From contig BNVH01000021.1 in the NCBI GenBank assembly GCA_025997955.1, forward strand, positions 1-43,385: a stretch of DNA of 43,385 nucleotides, in the 5' to 3' direction. This DNA is from Synergistales bacterium. Lineage in GTDB: Bacteria; Synergistota; Synergistia; Synergistales; Aminobacteriaceae. Of this stretch, positions 14,319-22,121 are shown in pieces (the first letter of the stretch is position 1; every line of letters starts with the position of its first letter). Made by a program: the position numbers and the translations under genes. Below the pieces are notes generated by a model, which saw only the letters and a list, made by a program, of their open reading frames with translations, was not told where the DNA came from and did no database searches.

Positions 14319-15464
14319 ATGACCAACAGAGCTGGGAAACTAAAAACCAACCTGACTGGCGAAGCGGCGTATAAATCCTTCGTGGTGTCGCCCCTGCCGC
14401 CAAATCCGCCCCTTGAGCAGGATGGCGACATGGTGGAGTTGCTTGTAAAGGCAAGCAAGCAAATAGCCCTGTTAGAGGGAATAGCTTCGCGTATTCCAAG
14501 CGTGAATCTGTTTATCTCCATGTACGTTCGGAAGGAAGCGCTTATGTCGTCGCAAATAGAGGGCACGCAGGCGACGCTTGAAGATATACTCGATCCCCTC
14601 ACGGAGGAGAACGCAAACCGTGACGTGACGGAGGTTATCAATTACATCAAGGCGACCGATTTTGCGATTGCGAGGCTGAAAAGTCTGCCGCTTTGCAATC
14701 GCCTGATAAGAGAAACCCACGCCGTGTTGATGGAGGGCGTGCGAGGGCAGGAAAAAAGCCCGGGAGAATTTCGCCGCTCTCAGAACTGGATAGGCGGCGT
14801 GGGCAGCACGCTGAAAAATGCCCTGTATATCCCACCGACGCCGGAAGATATGACGGAATCCATCTCCGATCTCGAAAAATACATCCACACCGACGATAGG
14901 CTTGACGTGCTGATTCAGGCGGCGTTGATCCATTATCAGTTTGAAAGCATTCACCCATTCCTTGACGGCAACGGGCGCGTCGGGCGTCTACTCGTCACCC
15001 TGTTGCTTTTGGAGCGCTGTATACTGACCACGCCCGCGCTTTATATCTCGTATTTTCTCAAAAAAAATCGCGTTGAATACTATGACCGGATGACCGAGGT
15101 CCGTAGGAGTGGCAACTACGAGCAGTGGGTGAAGTTCTTTTTGCGGGCTATTTACGAATCAGCCGAGGACGCGACCGCCACTATCGACAAACTGGTTGCG
15201 CTGCACGAAAAAAACACACAGGTCATAGCACAATTCGGGCGCGCGAGCAAAACGGCGCTGCGACTTTTTGCCTATCTCGAGGAAAGCCCCATAATCGAGA
15301 TACAGAAAACCGCCGACAGGCTATGTATGACGTTTAAAACTGTGTCCGATTCCGTAAAACGTCTGTGTGACAACGGAATTCTTATCCAAAACGCGTCCGC
15401 GCGCCGCAACAGATTGTTCGCGTATGAAGAATATCTTGAGATTTTGCGCCCGGGTACGCAATAA
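14319..15464 (+). CDS. Fic family protein (AMPylase-like) with C-terminal winged helix
   Basis: 381 residues from ATG 14319 behind AGAGGA. An N-terminal Fic_N helix carries SSQIEGTQAT (about residues 75-84), which fits the S/T-x3-E-G/N autoinhibitory motif of class II Fic proteins. The catalytic motif HPFLDGNGRVGR (about residues 212-223) has all the expected residues. A C-terminal winged-helix domain (IIEIQKTADRL...TVSDSVKRL) suggests DNA binding or autoregulation. Fic enzymes move AMP or another nucleotide group onto Ser/Thr/Tyr of target proteins; the target here is unknown. It sits with a YhcG nuclease and an ankyrin protein in an accessory stretch between core genes. Confidence 0.93.
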   Translation: MTNRAGKLKTNLTGEAAYKSFVVSPLPPNPPLEQDGDMVELLVKASKQIALLEGIASRIPSVNLFISMYVRKEALMSSQIEGTQATLEDILDPLTEENANRDVTEVINYIKATDFAIARLKSLPLCNRLIRETHAVLMEGVRGQEKSPGEFRRSQNWIGGVGSTLKNALYIPPTPEDMTESISDLEKYIHTDDRLDVLIQAALIHYQFESIHPFLDGNGRVGRLLVTLLLLERCILTTPALYISYFLKKNRVEYYDRMTEVRRSGNYEQWVKFFLRAIYESAEDATATIDKLVALHEKNTQVIAQFGRASKTALRLFAYLEESPIIEIQKTADRLCMTFKTVSDSVKRLCDNGILIQNASARRNRLFAYEEYLEILRPGTQ

Positions 15465-15485
15465 TAGAAGCATGTACAATAAAAT

Positions 15486-15507
15486 AGGGCGCGATAAATC
15501 GCGCCCT
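15486..15507. terminator. bidirectional terminator between Fic gene and asd
   Basis: A perfect 10-bp inverted repeat, AGGGCGCGAT / ATCGCGCCCT, with a 2-base centre, lies between two convergent genes. T-rich sequence follows on the plus side (to 15536) and A/T-rich on the other. Confidence 0.65.
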
Positions 15508-15532
15508 TACATGTATCGTATTTCATATTTTT

Positions 15533-16546
15533 TTAAAGTTTTTGGCTTACAATTTCCGCTATTTGCACGGCGTTTGTGCTTGCGCCCTTGCGGATTTGGT
15601 CGCCGGAGACCCAGAGAACAAGCCCGTGTTTGCCGTCCTCAAGGCTCTGGTCAGGGCGTATTCGCCCTACGTAGATGAGGTCTTGGTCTGAGGTGTCAAG
15701 CGGCATCGGGTATTTTTTGTCACTCGGCGCGTCCACCACTTTGACGCCCGGAGCCTTCTTTAAAATCTCCCTCGCTTCCTCTGGTGAGATGGCGCGCTCC
15801 GTCTCAATGGTCAAGCTCTCAGAGTGGCTGCGCATCACGGGTACGCGTACGCATGTGCAGCTCACGCGAAGCTCGGGCGCGTGCAAAATCTTGCGCGATT
15901 CGTTGCGCATCTTTAGCTCTTCTTTTGTGTAGTCGTCCTCGCCAAACGAGTCTATATGCGGAATGAGATTGAAAGCTATCTGATACTGAAACGCGGACAC
16001 CGAGAGAGGTTTGCCTTCGGCATATTCGCGCGTTTGCTGTTCAAGTTCGTCAAGCCCCGCCTTGCCGGCTCCGCTCACGGCTTGATAGGTAGAGGCCACG
16101 AGGCGCTTTATAGTAGCGGCGCGATGTATGGGGGCAAGCGCTATAAGAGCTATTATAGTGGAGCAATTTGGGTTGGCGATTATGCCTTTGTGCGTCGCTA
16201 TATCCGAGCTGTTTATCTCCGGCACGACGAGAGGCACATCCGGCTCCATGCGAAAGGCGCTTGAGTTGTCTATCACAACGGCGCCGCTTTTGACCGCCAC
16301 CGGCGCCCACTCCCGGCTGATGTCGCCCTCCACGGCGAAGAGCGCTATATCTATGCCCTCAAATGACGTAGGGGCTATAGCGTCCACCGGGACGTCTTCG
16401 CCGCGCCACTTCATAGTCCGTCCGCCGCGAGACGCCAAGAGGCGCGGTTTGTCCATAGAGAACTTACGCTCCTCTAAGACTTTCAGCATCTCGACGCCTA
16501 CCGCGCCAGTCGCCCCAAAAATCGCTACGTTTACTGTTTTGCTCAT
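15533..16546 (-). CDS. asd: aspartate-semialdehyde dehydrogenase
   Basis: 337 residues from ATG 16546, which overlaps the dapA stop as ATGA and has GGAG 7 nt upstream. It makes aspartate-4-semialdehyde from aspartyl phosphate with NADPH for lysine/DAP, threonine and methionine. AIFGATGAVGVEML binds NADP, NPNCSTI holds the catalytic cysteine and VMRSHSESLTIE carries the conserved substrate-binding region with the catalytic-type histidine. The length is normal. It forms an operon with dapA just upstream, so the DAP branch-point enzymes are translationally coupled. Confidence 0.96.
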   Translation of the reverse strand: MSKTVNVAIFGATGAVGVEMLKVLEERKFSMDKPRLLASRGGRTMKWRGEDVPVDAIAPTSFEGIDIALFAVEGDISREWAPVAVKSGAVVIDNSSAFRMEPDVPLVVPEINSSDIATHKGIIANPNCSTIIALIALAPIHRAATIKRLVASTYQAVSGAGKAGLDELEQQTREYAEGKPLSVSAFQYQIAFNLIPHIDSFGEDDYTKEELKMRNESRKILHAPELRVSCTCVRVPVMRSHSESLTIETERAISPEEAREILKKAPGVKVVDAPSDKKYPMPLDTSDQDLIYVGRIRPDQSLEDGKHGLVLWVSGDQIRKGASTNAVQIAEIVSQKL

Positions 16547-17439
16547 CTCAAGACTCCGCACTCTTTCATATCGGCGTCTATTTGAGCCATACACTTCTCA
16601 GACGCCTCCACCAAAGGCAGGCGCAGGCGATTCTCGCAGTAGCCGAGCTTGGAGGCGGCGTATTTCACGGGCATGGGGCTTGTCTCCATAAATAGGTTCT
16701 TCATCAGCGGAAATAGCTTCATGTGCAGCTCCCGCGCGCGTCCCACATAGCCCGACAGCGCGGCGCGCACCATGTCGGAGGTCTCAAGCGGCGCTATATT
16801 GGATAAAACGGACACCAAGCCGTGACCTCCGGCGTTTATGAGATGGAACGCCTGGTCGTCATTGCCGGACAGGATCAAAAAGTCGCTCCGTACCCCGCGC
16901 ACTTTGCGAATGGTCTCGTCAACCTGCGCCTGGTTGCCGGACGCCTCTTTTACCGCTACGATATTGTCAACCGAGGCAAGGCGGGCCACTGTGTCGGGAA
17001 GCATGTTGACCCCCGTGCGCCCCGGGACGTTATAGAGTATTACTGGGATATTTATGCTCTCGGCCACTGCCTTGAAGTGACGGAAAAGGCCTTCCTGAGA
17101 CGGCTTGTTGTAGTAAGGCGTCACAACCAATACGCCGTCCGCGCCGCTTGCCTCGGCATTGCGGCTGCTCTCGATGGCGTGATTTGTGTTGTTGCCGCCT
17201 GTGCCTATGACGACTGGGACGCGCCCTTTTACCGCGGAGAGCGAAAAGCGGATTATCTCATCGCGCTCGGCTTCACTGACCGCCGGACTTTCGCCCGTAG
17301 TGCCCAAAACCACCAAAAACTCTACCTTTTTCTCAATCTGCCACTCTATCAGTCTGCCGAAATTGTTATAGTCGATTCCGTCCGCCGTGAACGGAGTTAT
17401 GAGAGCCGTGCCGGTACCCTTAAAAGATTTGAAAGCCAT
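16543..17439 (-). CDS. dapA: 4-hydroxy-tetrahydrodipicolinate synthase
   Basis: 298 residues, normal for the family, with AGGGGGG before ATG 17439. It condenses pyruvate and aspartate semialdehyde, the first committed step to DAP and lysine. It has VVLGTTGESPAVSEAE (Thr-Thr of the proton relay), TPYYNKPSQEGL (catalytic Tyr) and VAVKEASGN (Schiff-base Lys). It lies directly downstream of a strong hairpin (17480-17509), so its own promoter must be in the 40 bp between, or expression depends on incomplete termination. Confidence 0.97.
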   Translation of the reverse strand: MAFKSFKGTGTALITPFTADGIDYNNFGRLIEWQIEKKVEFLVVLGTTGESPAVSEAERDEIIRFSLSAVKGRVPVVIGTGGNNTNHAIESSRNAEASGADGVLVVTPYYNKPSQEGLFRHFKAVAESINIPVILYNVPGRTGVNMLPDTVARLASVDNIVAVKEASGNQAQVDETIRKVRGVRSDFLILSGNDDQAFHLINAGGHGLVSVLSNIAPLETSDMVRAALSGYVGRARELHMKLFPLMKNLFMETSPMPVKYAASKLGYCENRLRLPLVEASEKCMAQIDADMKECGVLR

Positions 17440-17479
17440 GAAGATCCCCCCTAAATTTGTCCGAAAACATAAAAACCAA

Positions 17480-17509
17480 GCGCCCCCACAGAATGTTCTG
17501 TGGGGGCGC
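17480..17509. terminator. strong hairpin upstream of dapA
   Basis: A perfect 14-bp stem, GCGCCCCCACAGAA / TTCTGTGGGGGCGC, with a 2-base loop. On the minus strand TTGGTTTTTATG follows; on the plus strand AGATTTTTTC follows. It ends the SSB-like/Cys-tail transcription unit and may also shape dapA expression. Confidence 0.75.
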
Positions 17510-17521
17510 AGATTTTTTCAC

Positions 17522-17779
17522 TTATTGTCCGCAACCTCCGCCGCAACCAGCGCAACCTCCGCCGCAACCGCCGCTCCTCCAAGCGTTGACAACCGGCACA
17601 AAGACGTCCATTATCTCCGGTATTTTATCCGCGCCCTTGTCGGAGTCACTTATGCCTAAGAGCTCCATAACGGTGTCGGGCGTATCCGCCCCGTCCATAA
17701 TGCCCTGCACAACGTCGCGCAGAGTCGTACCTTTATCTTCACAAACCAACGTAGCCGCTGACGCTCTTGCCCAATCCAC
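17522..17779 (-). CDS. small protein with Gly/Cys-rich C-terminal tail
   Basis: 85 residues from GTG 17779, chosen because AAGGGGGAATTTTT precedes it; an open frame extends further but lacks a start signal. The N-terminal 65 residues are helical and acidic (TTLRDVVQGIMDGADTP, then VMELLGI). The C-terminus is GGCGGGCAGCGGGCGQ, four cysteines spaced by Gly/Ala, resembling metal-binding tails of small chaperones or maturation proteins. There is no signal peptide. It lies between an SSB-like gene and a terminator, probably in one unit. I do not recognise the family; metal or Fe-S binding by the tail is an inference. Confidence 0.65.
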   Translation of the reverse strand: MDWARASAATLVCEDKGTTLRDVVQGIMDGADTPDTVMELLGISDSDKGADKIPEIMDVFVPVVNAWRSGGCGGGCAGCGGGCGQ

Positions 17780-17814
17780 AAAAATTCCCCCTTGCTTAAT
17801 ACAAGTATCGTTAG

Positions 17815-18099
17815 CTATTGTATAACTTCGCAACGGACGTAGTTTATACCGCTGCCTCTTGAGGAACGCAGACTTCCCTCGACTGTCACATCGTCACCCT
17901 CTGATTTCGCCAAGAGCTTTTCCCGCAAAGTCTCCTCGTAAAGACGCACTACCAAAAAATCCCGCCTTGTTTCACCGTTAAAACTGCTATCCTGACGAAT
18001 CGAAAACTGCGTATACTTGCCAGTACCGGTTTCGCCCTCGGACTTACCTTTTAGAAAATGAACCTTGCCAGATATTTTTACGCTGTTTTCCCAGTCCAA
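17815..18099 (-). CDS. single-strand DNA-binding-like OB-fold protein
   Basis: 94 residues from TTG 18099 (AGGTG upstream; a GTG at 18108 is also possible). The pattern VKISGKVHFL...YTQFSIRQDS...RRDFLVVRLYEETLREKL...DDVTVEGSLR is that of a short SSB-like OB fold. It lacks the long disordered tail and acidic tip of housekeeping SSB, so it is probably a specialised or accessory binder. It has its own good promoter (18125-18153) and is followed after 35 bp by the Cys-tail protein. Confidence 0.6.
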   Translation of the reverse strand: MDWENSVKISGKVHFLKGKSEGETGTGKYTQFSIRQDSSFNGETRRDFLVVRLYEETLREKLLAKSEGDDVTVEGSLRSSRGSGINYVRCEVIQ

Positions 18100-18124
18100 A
18101 AAACACACCTACTTCTTCAACTTT

Positions 18125-18153
18125 TTTATAATAACTCATAGTTCGAAGATCAA
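18125..18153 (-). promoter_or_regulatory. promoter of the SSB-like unit
   Basis: On the minus strand: TTGATC, exactly 17 bases, TATAAA, ending about 25 bp before the start codon. This is one of the best promoter matches in the window. Confidence 0.6.
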
Positions 18154-18197
18154 AACCGCGCTCATTATCTCGTGAATTTAAGAGAATGTAAAGCCCC

Positions 18198-18908
18198 TTA
18201 GGGTAAATTTTTCTTCTCGCCGCGCCTGACGTACAAGATATATAAAACGGCCAAAAGCACGGCTCCGGCTATGCATGAGAAACTAATTACGTGCATATAG
18301 TCGTTCAGCAGTTCTTGATGTTCGCCCAAAAGATAGCCCACTGTGGTCAGGATGAGAGCCCAAATACCGGCGCCGATGGTTGTATATATTGTGAACACGT
18401 CAAGCTTCATTCTCGCTATACCGGCGGGGAGAGATATATACTGTCTTATAACGGGCAAAAGACGCCCGACGAGAGTGCCGATATGCCCATGACGCGCAAA
18501 GAACAAGTCGGCCTTTTGGAGCGATTCTTCGGAGACGAAAAAGTATTTTCCGTATTTCAACAAAAACGGACGCCCGAAGCGGAGCGCGAACCAATAATTG
18601 AAGAGCGCGCCCAGAATGCTCCCAGCTATTCCGGCCGCCAAGACGGCCGTAAAGGACATTTCGCCTTTCCAAGCCAAATATCCGGCCGGGGGCAACACCA
18701 CCTCGCTGGGAAACGGGAAAAACGACGACTCCAAAAACATCAAGGCGACTATGCCGGTATAGCCCATTTTGCCGATAGTATCGGTAAGCCATCCGGTCAC
18801 GCTTTTAAGCAGCGATATAAGAAAAGCAAGGTTATAAAGAACCGCGCCTCCCGCGATACAGATGAGCAGGAGCGAGATATAAGCGGCGCGCGTTTTGGTA
18901 TTGTTCAT
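18198..18908 (-). CDS. DedA/VTT family inner-membrane protein
   Basis: 236 residues from ATG 18908, which shares an A with the dapF stop (TAATG). It has about five membrane segments. SSFFPFPSEVVLPPAGYLA is the DedA entrance motif with the acidic residue; then come a glycine-rich GSILGALFNYW segment and VGRLLPVIRQYISLPAGIA with the conserved Arg pair region. DedA proteins are thought to flip lipids such as undecaprenyl phosphate or phosphatidylethanolamine. It is translationally coupled to dapF, placing lipid-carrier recycling next to peptidoglycan precursor supply. Confidence 0.93.
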   Translation of the reverse strand: MNNTKTRAAYISLLLICIAGGAVLYNLAFLISLLKSVTGWLTDTIGKMGYTGIVALMFLESSFFPFPSEVVLPPAGYLAWKGEMSFTAVLAAGIAGSILGALFNYWFALRFGRPFLLKYGKYFFVSEESLQKADLFFARHGHIGTLVGRLLPVIRQYISLPAGIARMKLDVFTIYTTIGAGIWALILTTVGYLLGEHQELLNDYMHVISFSCIAGAVLLAVLYILYVRRGEKKNLP

Positions 18909-19753
18909 TATAATAACGCCTCCTCCGATATTTCACCCTGAGCGACGATGGCGGTCTTTCCTTTGAGCCAGGCGTGACACGAAGAACGCGCGGGCTCAAA
19001 GCACAGGCGGACTTCGTTTATGCCGCCGGGGTTTATAACGCGCTTAGAGATAGTCGCGCGGGTTTCACCCGACAACAAAGCGCAAGCTATCGCGGCGGCC
19101 ACGCTTCCGGTTCCGCATGACTCCGTTAGGTCTTCTACGCCGCGCTCGTAAGTTACGGCCTTGATTTCGTCATATTCGCACCCTTTGCCTGAAACAATCT
19201 CCGCGAACGATACGTTGGTCCCCTGCGGGAAACGCTCGTAGTCACGTGACAGCTCTCGCCCGATGTCGACTTTGTCTGGTATGCTCATCGCGTCGTAATC
19301 ATCGACAAACACGATGCAGTGCGGAACCCCGACTGTTATGAAAATATAGTTGAAATTTTTAAACTTCCTCAGCGCCGCGTCAGTTACATCAAAGCTCCCC
19401 ATATCTAACTCGGCATAGGGCGGCTCCACTACGGCTTTTATAAGCCCAGCTTTGGTTGTGAAACTCATTGATTTGCCCGCTATGTTTTTGTCGAAGGCGT
19501 AACGGGCCAAGACGCGCGCGCCGTTTCCGCACATTTCGGCCTCGCTGCCGTCAGAGTTGAATATTCTCATAGCAAAGTCGGCCCTGTCTGATTTTTCGGC
19601 CGCCAAAATCCCGTCGGCGCCAAGTGACAATTTTCGGCGGCAAAGCAGGCGCGCTGTCCGCGATAGGTCTTCTGCGGTTAAAAGTCCGTCCATATTTTTT
19701 AAAACAATGAAATCGTTTCCGTTTCCGTGCATTTTTGTAAATTCTAACTTCAA
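18908..19753 (-). CDS. dapF: diaminopimelate epimerase
   Basis: 281 residues. TTG 19753 is chosen because the protein then begins MKLEFTKMHGNGNDF, the family N-terminus, with GGGGGAACTGGGA before it and TTGA overlap with the upstream gene. It interconverts LL- and meso-DAP by a two-cysteine mechanism: MCGNGARVLARYA contains the first cysteine and ESCGTGSVAAA the second. It works with dapA/asd of the same region although the genes are not in one operon. Confidence 0.96.
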   Translation of the reverse strand: MKLEFTKMHGNGNDFIVLKNMDGLLTAEDLSRTARLLCRRKLSLGADGILAAEKSDRADFAMRIFNSDGSEAEMCGNGARVLARYAFDKNIAGKSMSFTTKAGLIKAVVEPPYAELDMGSFDVTDAALRKFKNFNYIFITVGVPHCIVFVDDYDAMSIPDKVDIGRELSRDYERFPQGTNVSFAEIVSGKGCEYDEIKAVTYERGVEDLTESCGTGSVAAAIACALLSGETRATISKRVINPGGINEVRLCFEPARSSCHAWLKGKTAIVAQGEISEEALL

Positions 19754-20967
19754 TCCCAGTTCCCCCAAACTTTTCTTATACGAGATATAGCTTTGCCGGC
19801 CTTCATCATCAGGCCCTCTTTGAAGTCTATGGCGCCAGCCGGGCACATCTCGTGGCAGCAGTAGCACCTGATACATTTATCGTAGTCGAATTGTAATTTT
19901 TTGTCTTGTTTGTGATTTCGCTCAAAGTGAATGGCTTTTGCGGCGCAGAGAGCTACGCACTTTCCGCATTTTTGGACGCCGATACAGCGACTACTTTTAT
20001 GAACAGGGCGTGAGGTCAAGGCTTTAGCAAGAGCGTTGCTTGAAAACGGCACGAGGCTGAGGCTGTCAAGTTTTGGGATGTCGGCGTTCCATCTATGCGA
20101 GGGTAAAAAATCCCCCGCTATATCGTCGTCCGATAGATTTGTCTGAGGCAAGTTTTTAGAGACCGCGGCGCGCCACAATGGGTAATCGTCAAGACGCGCG
20201 CCCATCATTTTACAGAGGTGCAAATCCATAGTAAGCGCGTCCTCTGCCCCCGCGACCAAGCCATACGAAAAGGGCTTGCCGTGAGTTGGTCCTTGCCCGT
20301 CCATACCCACAACACCGTCCATAATGGTCAAAGCCGGACGGGTGGCGAGCCATATATCAAGCAAAAGCTCCGCGAAAGGGTCACGTCTCAGGCCCATGTT
20401 ATAGTGCCATTCGGCCTTTTTCTGCCCAACGACGCAACCGAACATATTCTTTACGCTCATGGTCAAGAGCATCTGGGCGTGCGTCTTCATCTTTGGAAGG
20501 TTTATAATGACGTCGCTTTCCACCGCGCGGCGGGAAAGCTCAATATACCGCGCGCCCCCGTCACACGACACGCGAAGAGAGTCCGTCAACTCCTCGCACG
20601 GTATATTGAGCTCCTCCGCCACCGACGCTATGCCAGATACCCGAGCGGCGCGGCTGAAAGAATCTATACCGGGACTGTCCGCTATAACGGGACGCCCACC
20701 GGCTTTTAAAACCGCACAGGCGACAGCGCGAACCACAGCCGGGTCTGTCGTGACGCGAGCGGATGGGACGTGTCCCGAGACGAGATTCACTTTCAGCAAG
20801 ACGCTCGCGCCCCGCTTGATAAAACGCTCCACTCCTCCGAAACGCTCAAAAATCGTGTTTACAGCGGAGTCTATATCTTTTTGGTTATAGTCGGCGCGCC
20901 TTTGCAGCAGTATCTTCAGAGTATGCCCAACCTTTTCAAAAGAGCCTCCAAAGCCTTGGGTTCGCAA
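19750..20967 (-). CDS. DUF362 protein with C-terminal 2[4Fe-4S] ferredoxin domain
   Basis: Up to 405 residues. The start is unclear: TTG 20967 has no ribosome binding site, and the real start may lie nearer 20910, inside or just after the CheC stop. The DUF362 domain includes VLLKVNLVSG, TDPAVVRAVA, ADSPGI, VIINLPKMKTH and VKNMFGCVVG. The C-terminus has two cysteine clusters, CGKCVALCAAKA and CIRCYCCHEMCPAGA (the first begins CIGVQKC). These are redox proteins of unknown substrate found mostly in anaerobes. It overlaps cheC upstream and dapF downstream (TTGA), so all three are probably on one message. Confidence 0.9.
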   Translation of the reverse strand: MRTQGFGGSFEKVGHTLKILLQRRADYNQKDIDSAVNTIFERFGGVERFIKRGASVLLKVNLVSGHVPSARVTTDPAVVRAVACAVLKAGGRPVIADSPGIDSFSRAARVSGIASVAEELNIPCEELTDSLRVSCDGGARYIELSRRAVESDVIINLPKMKTHAQMLLTMSVKNMFGCVVGQKKAEWHYNMGLRRDPFAELLLDIWLATRPALTIMDGVVGMDGQGPTHGKPFSYGLVAGAEDALTMDLHLCKMMGARLDDYPLWRAAVSKNLPQTNLSDDDIAGDFLPSHRWNADIPKLDSLSLVPFSSNALAKALTSRPVHKSSRCIGVQKCGKCVALCAAKAIHFERNHKQDKKLQFDYDKCIRCYCCHEMCPAGAIDFKEGLMMKAGKAISRIRKVWGNWD

Positions 20968-21566
20968 GCTATAAGTATACTGGCGTCAAGTTCTTTTTTC
21001 TGTTTTTCACCCTCCGGCCCCTCCGGCATGACGTTCAAGTTTGATTTTGTCACGAGCGCCACATCTCCGTACTGGCCGTACATAGTGGCGACTACGCTCA
21101 AAATAGACCCCAACATGTCGCGGGAGACGCTTGGTGTCGAGATACCGCTCGTCATGCCGAGAAGCGTGTTTACGGAGTTCAAAAAAGACCCCAATAGGAT
21201 ATTGCCTATTTCGCCGAGGGCGCTTTCGACCATATCCTCCGGCATGGACGCGAAATCCATCTGCATTCCGAACTGTTTGGCGACGAGAAGTGTCACTATA
21301 TCCGCAACTTCGTCATTTTTAATCAAAAGCATGAAGTTGAACGGCCCGTCATTGTCGGAGGACGCGAACACGGCGCAGTAGTCCGCGTCGGCGTTGTCGT
21401 AATAGCTGTCAAGCTCGTATATGGAAACTAACTCCGCCTTTGGTATATCTATTTCAACCGGACAGCCGAGCATGGTTGAAAGCGCGGTTGCGGCATGTCC
21501 AGCTCCTATGTTTCCGATTTCGCGAATAGCGTCAAGGTGCGACGCGTTCAGAGTTTTAATATCCAA
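20916..21566 (-). CDS. cheC: CheC-family CheY-P phosphatase
   Basis: 216 residues from TTG 21566 with GGAGGG upstream. It has two copies of the CheC active-site helix: LDAIREIGNIGAGHAATALS (near residue 11) and ESALGEIGNILLGSFLNS (near residue 113), both keeping the E-x2-N pair. CheC dephosphorylates CheY-P or binds CheD in chemotaxis. No chemotaxis or flagellar genes are in the window, so it acts with distant partners or as an orphan. Its stop lies inside the start region of the DUF362 gene. Confidence 0.92.
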   Translation of the reverse strand: MDIKTLNASHLDAIREIGNIGAGHAATALSTMLGCPVEIDIPKAELVSIYELDSYYDNADADYCAVFASSDNDGPFNFMLLIKNDEVADIVTLLVAKQFGMQMDFASMPEDMVESALGEIGNILLGSFLNSVNTLLGMTSGISTPSVSRDMLGSILSVVATMYGQYGDVALVTKSNLNVMPEGPEGEKQKKELDASILIACEPKALEALLKRLGIL

Positions 21567-21603
21567 GATGAGCCATCCCTCCGTTTCGTTGCGTATATGA
21601 GGT

Positions 21604-22038
21604 CTATTTTGCCGCGTTCTTTTTGAGCCAAGCTATGACATCGTTGGTTATGTCGGTTCCACCAAAGTATACGCTGTCCTTTTCGATGATAACCGTGATT
21701 TTTTTGCTCTTCATCACGGCTATCACGGCTTTCTCGCAGTCTTCGCGTATGGGGGACATCAAAAGACGCTCTCTTTCGGTAAACTCACGCACGGCCGCGT
21801 CGTATATAGCTACCTTTTTATCCTCATCGCTTTCGAGGTCCATCGCGCGAAGCGCGGCGCTTTCGTTCTCTCTTCTGAATTTGAGCAGATTTTTAGTGAC
21901 GGAGTCGAATTTTGGATGCTGAAAGGCTATTTTTTGCGACTCTACGATCCCCACGTTATCCGCCGCCCCAGCCTGTGGAGCACAGAAAAGATATAAAAGG
22001 AACGAAAAAACGAGCGTGAACAAAAAAATCTTCTTCAT
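21604..22038 (-). CDS. OmpH/Skp-like periplasmic chaperone
   Basis: 144 residues from ATG 22038 behind GGGAGGATG. The signal peptide (MKKIFLFTLVFSFLLYLFC, ending about residue 26 at AGA) is followed by a short beta segment VGIVESQKIAFQHPKF and a charged, helical middle part with RRENESAALRAMDLE, then a return to beta strands (ITVIIEKDSVYFGG). This is the Skp layout, slightly short. Skp-type chaperones carry unfolded outer-membrane proteins, so its presence argues for a diderm cell. Confidence 0.8.
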   Translation of the reverse strand: MKKIFLFTLVFSFLLYLFCAPQAGAADNVGIVESQKIAFQHPKFDSVTKNLLKFRRENESAALRAMDLESDEDKKVAIYDAAVREFTERERLLMSPIREDCEKAVIAVMKSKKITVIIEKDSVYFGGTDITNDVIAWLKKNAAK

Positions 22039-22121
22039 CAAAAAACATCCTCCCAAAAAACTTGGCTTGCCAAGGATTATATCACAAAGAGGTTATCTTT
22101 GCGCGCGCGCCTCCCGCCGAA

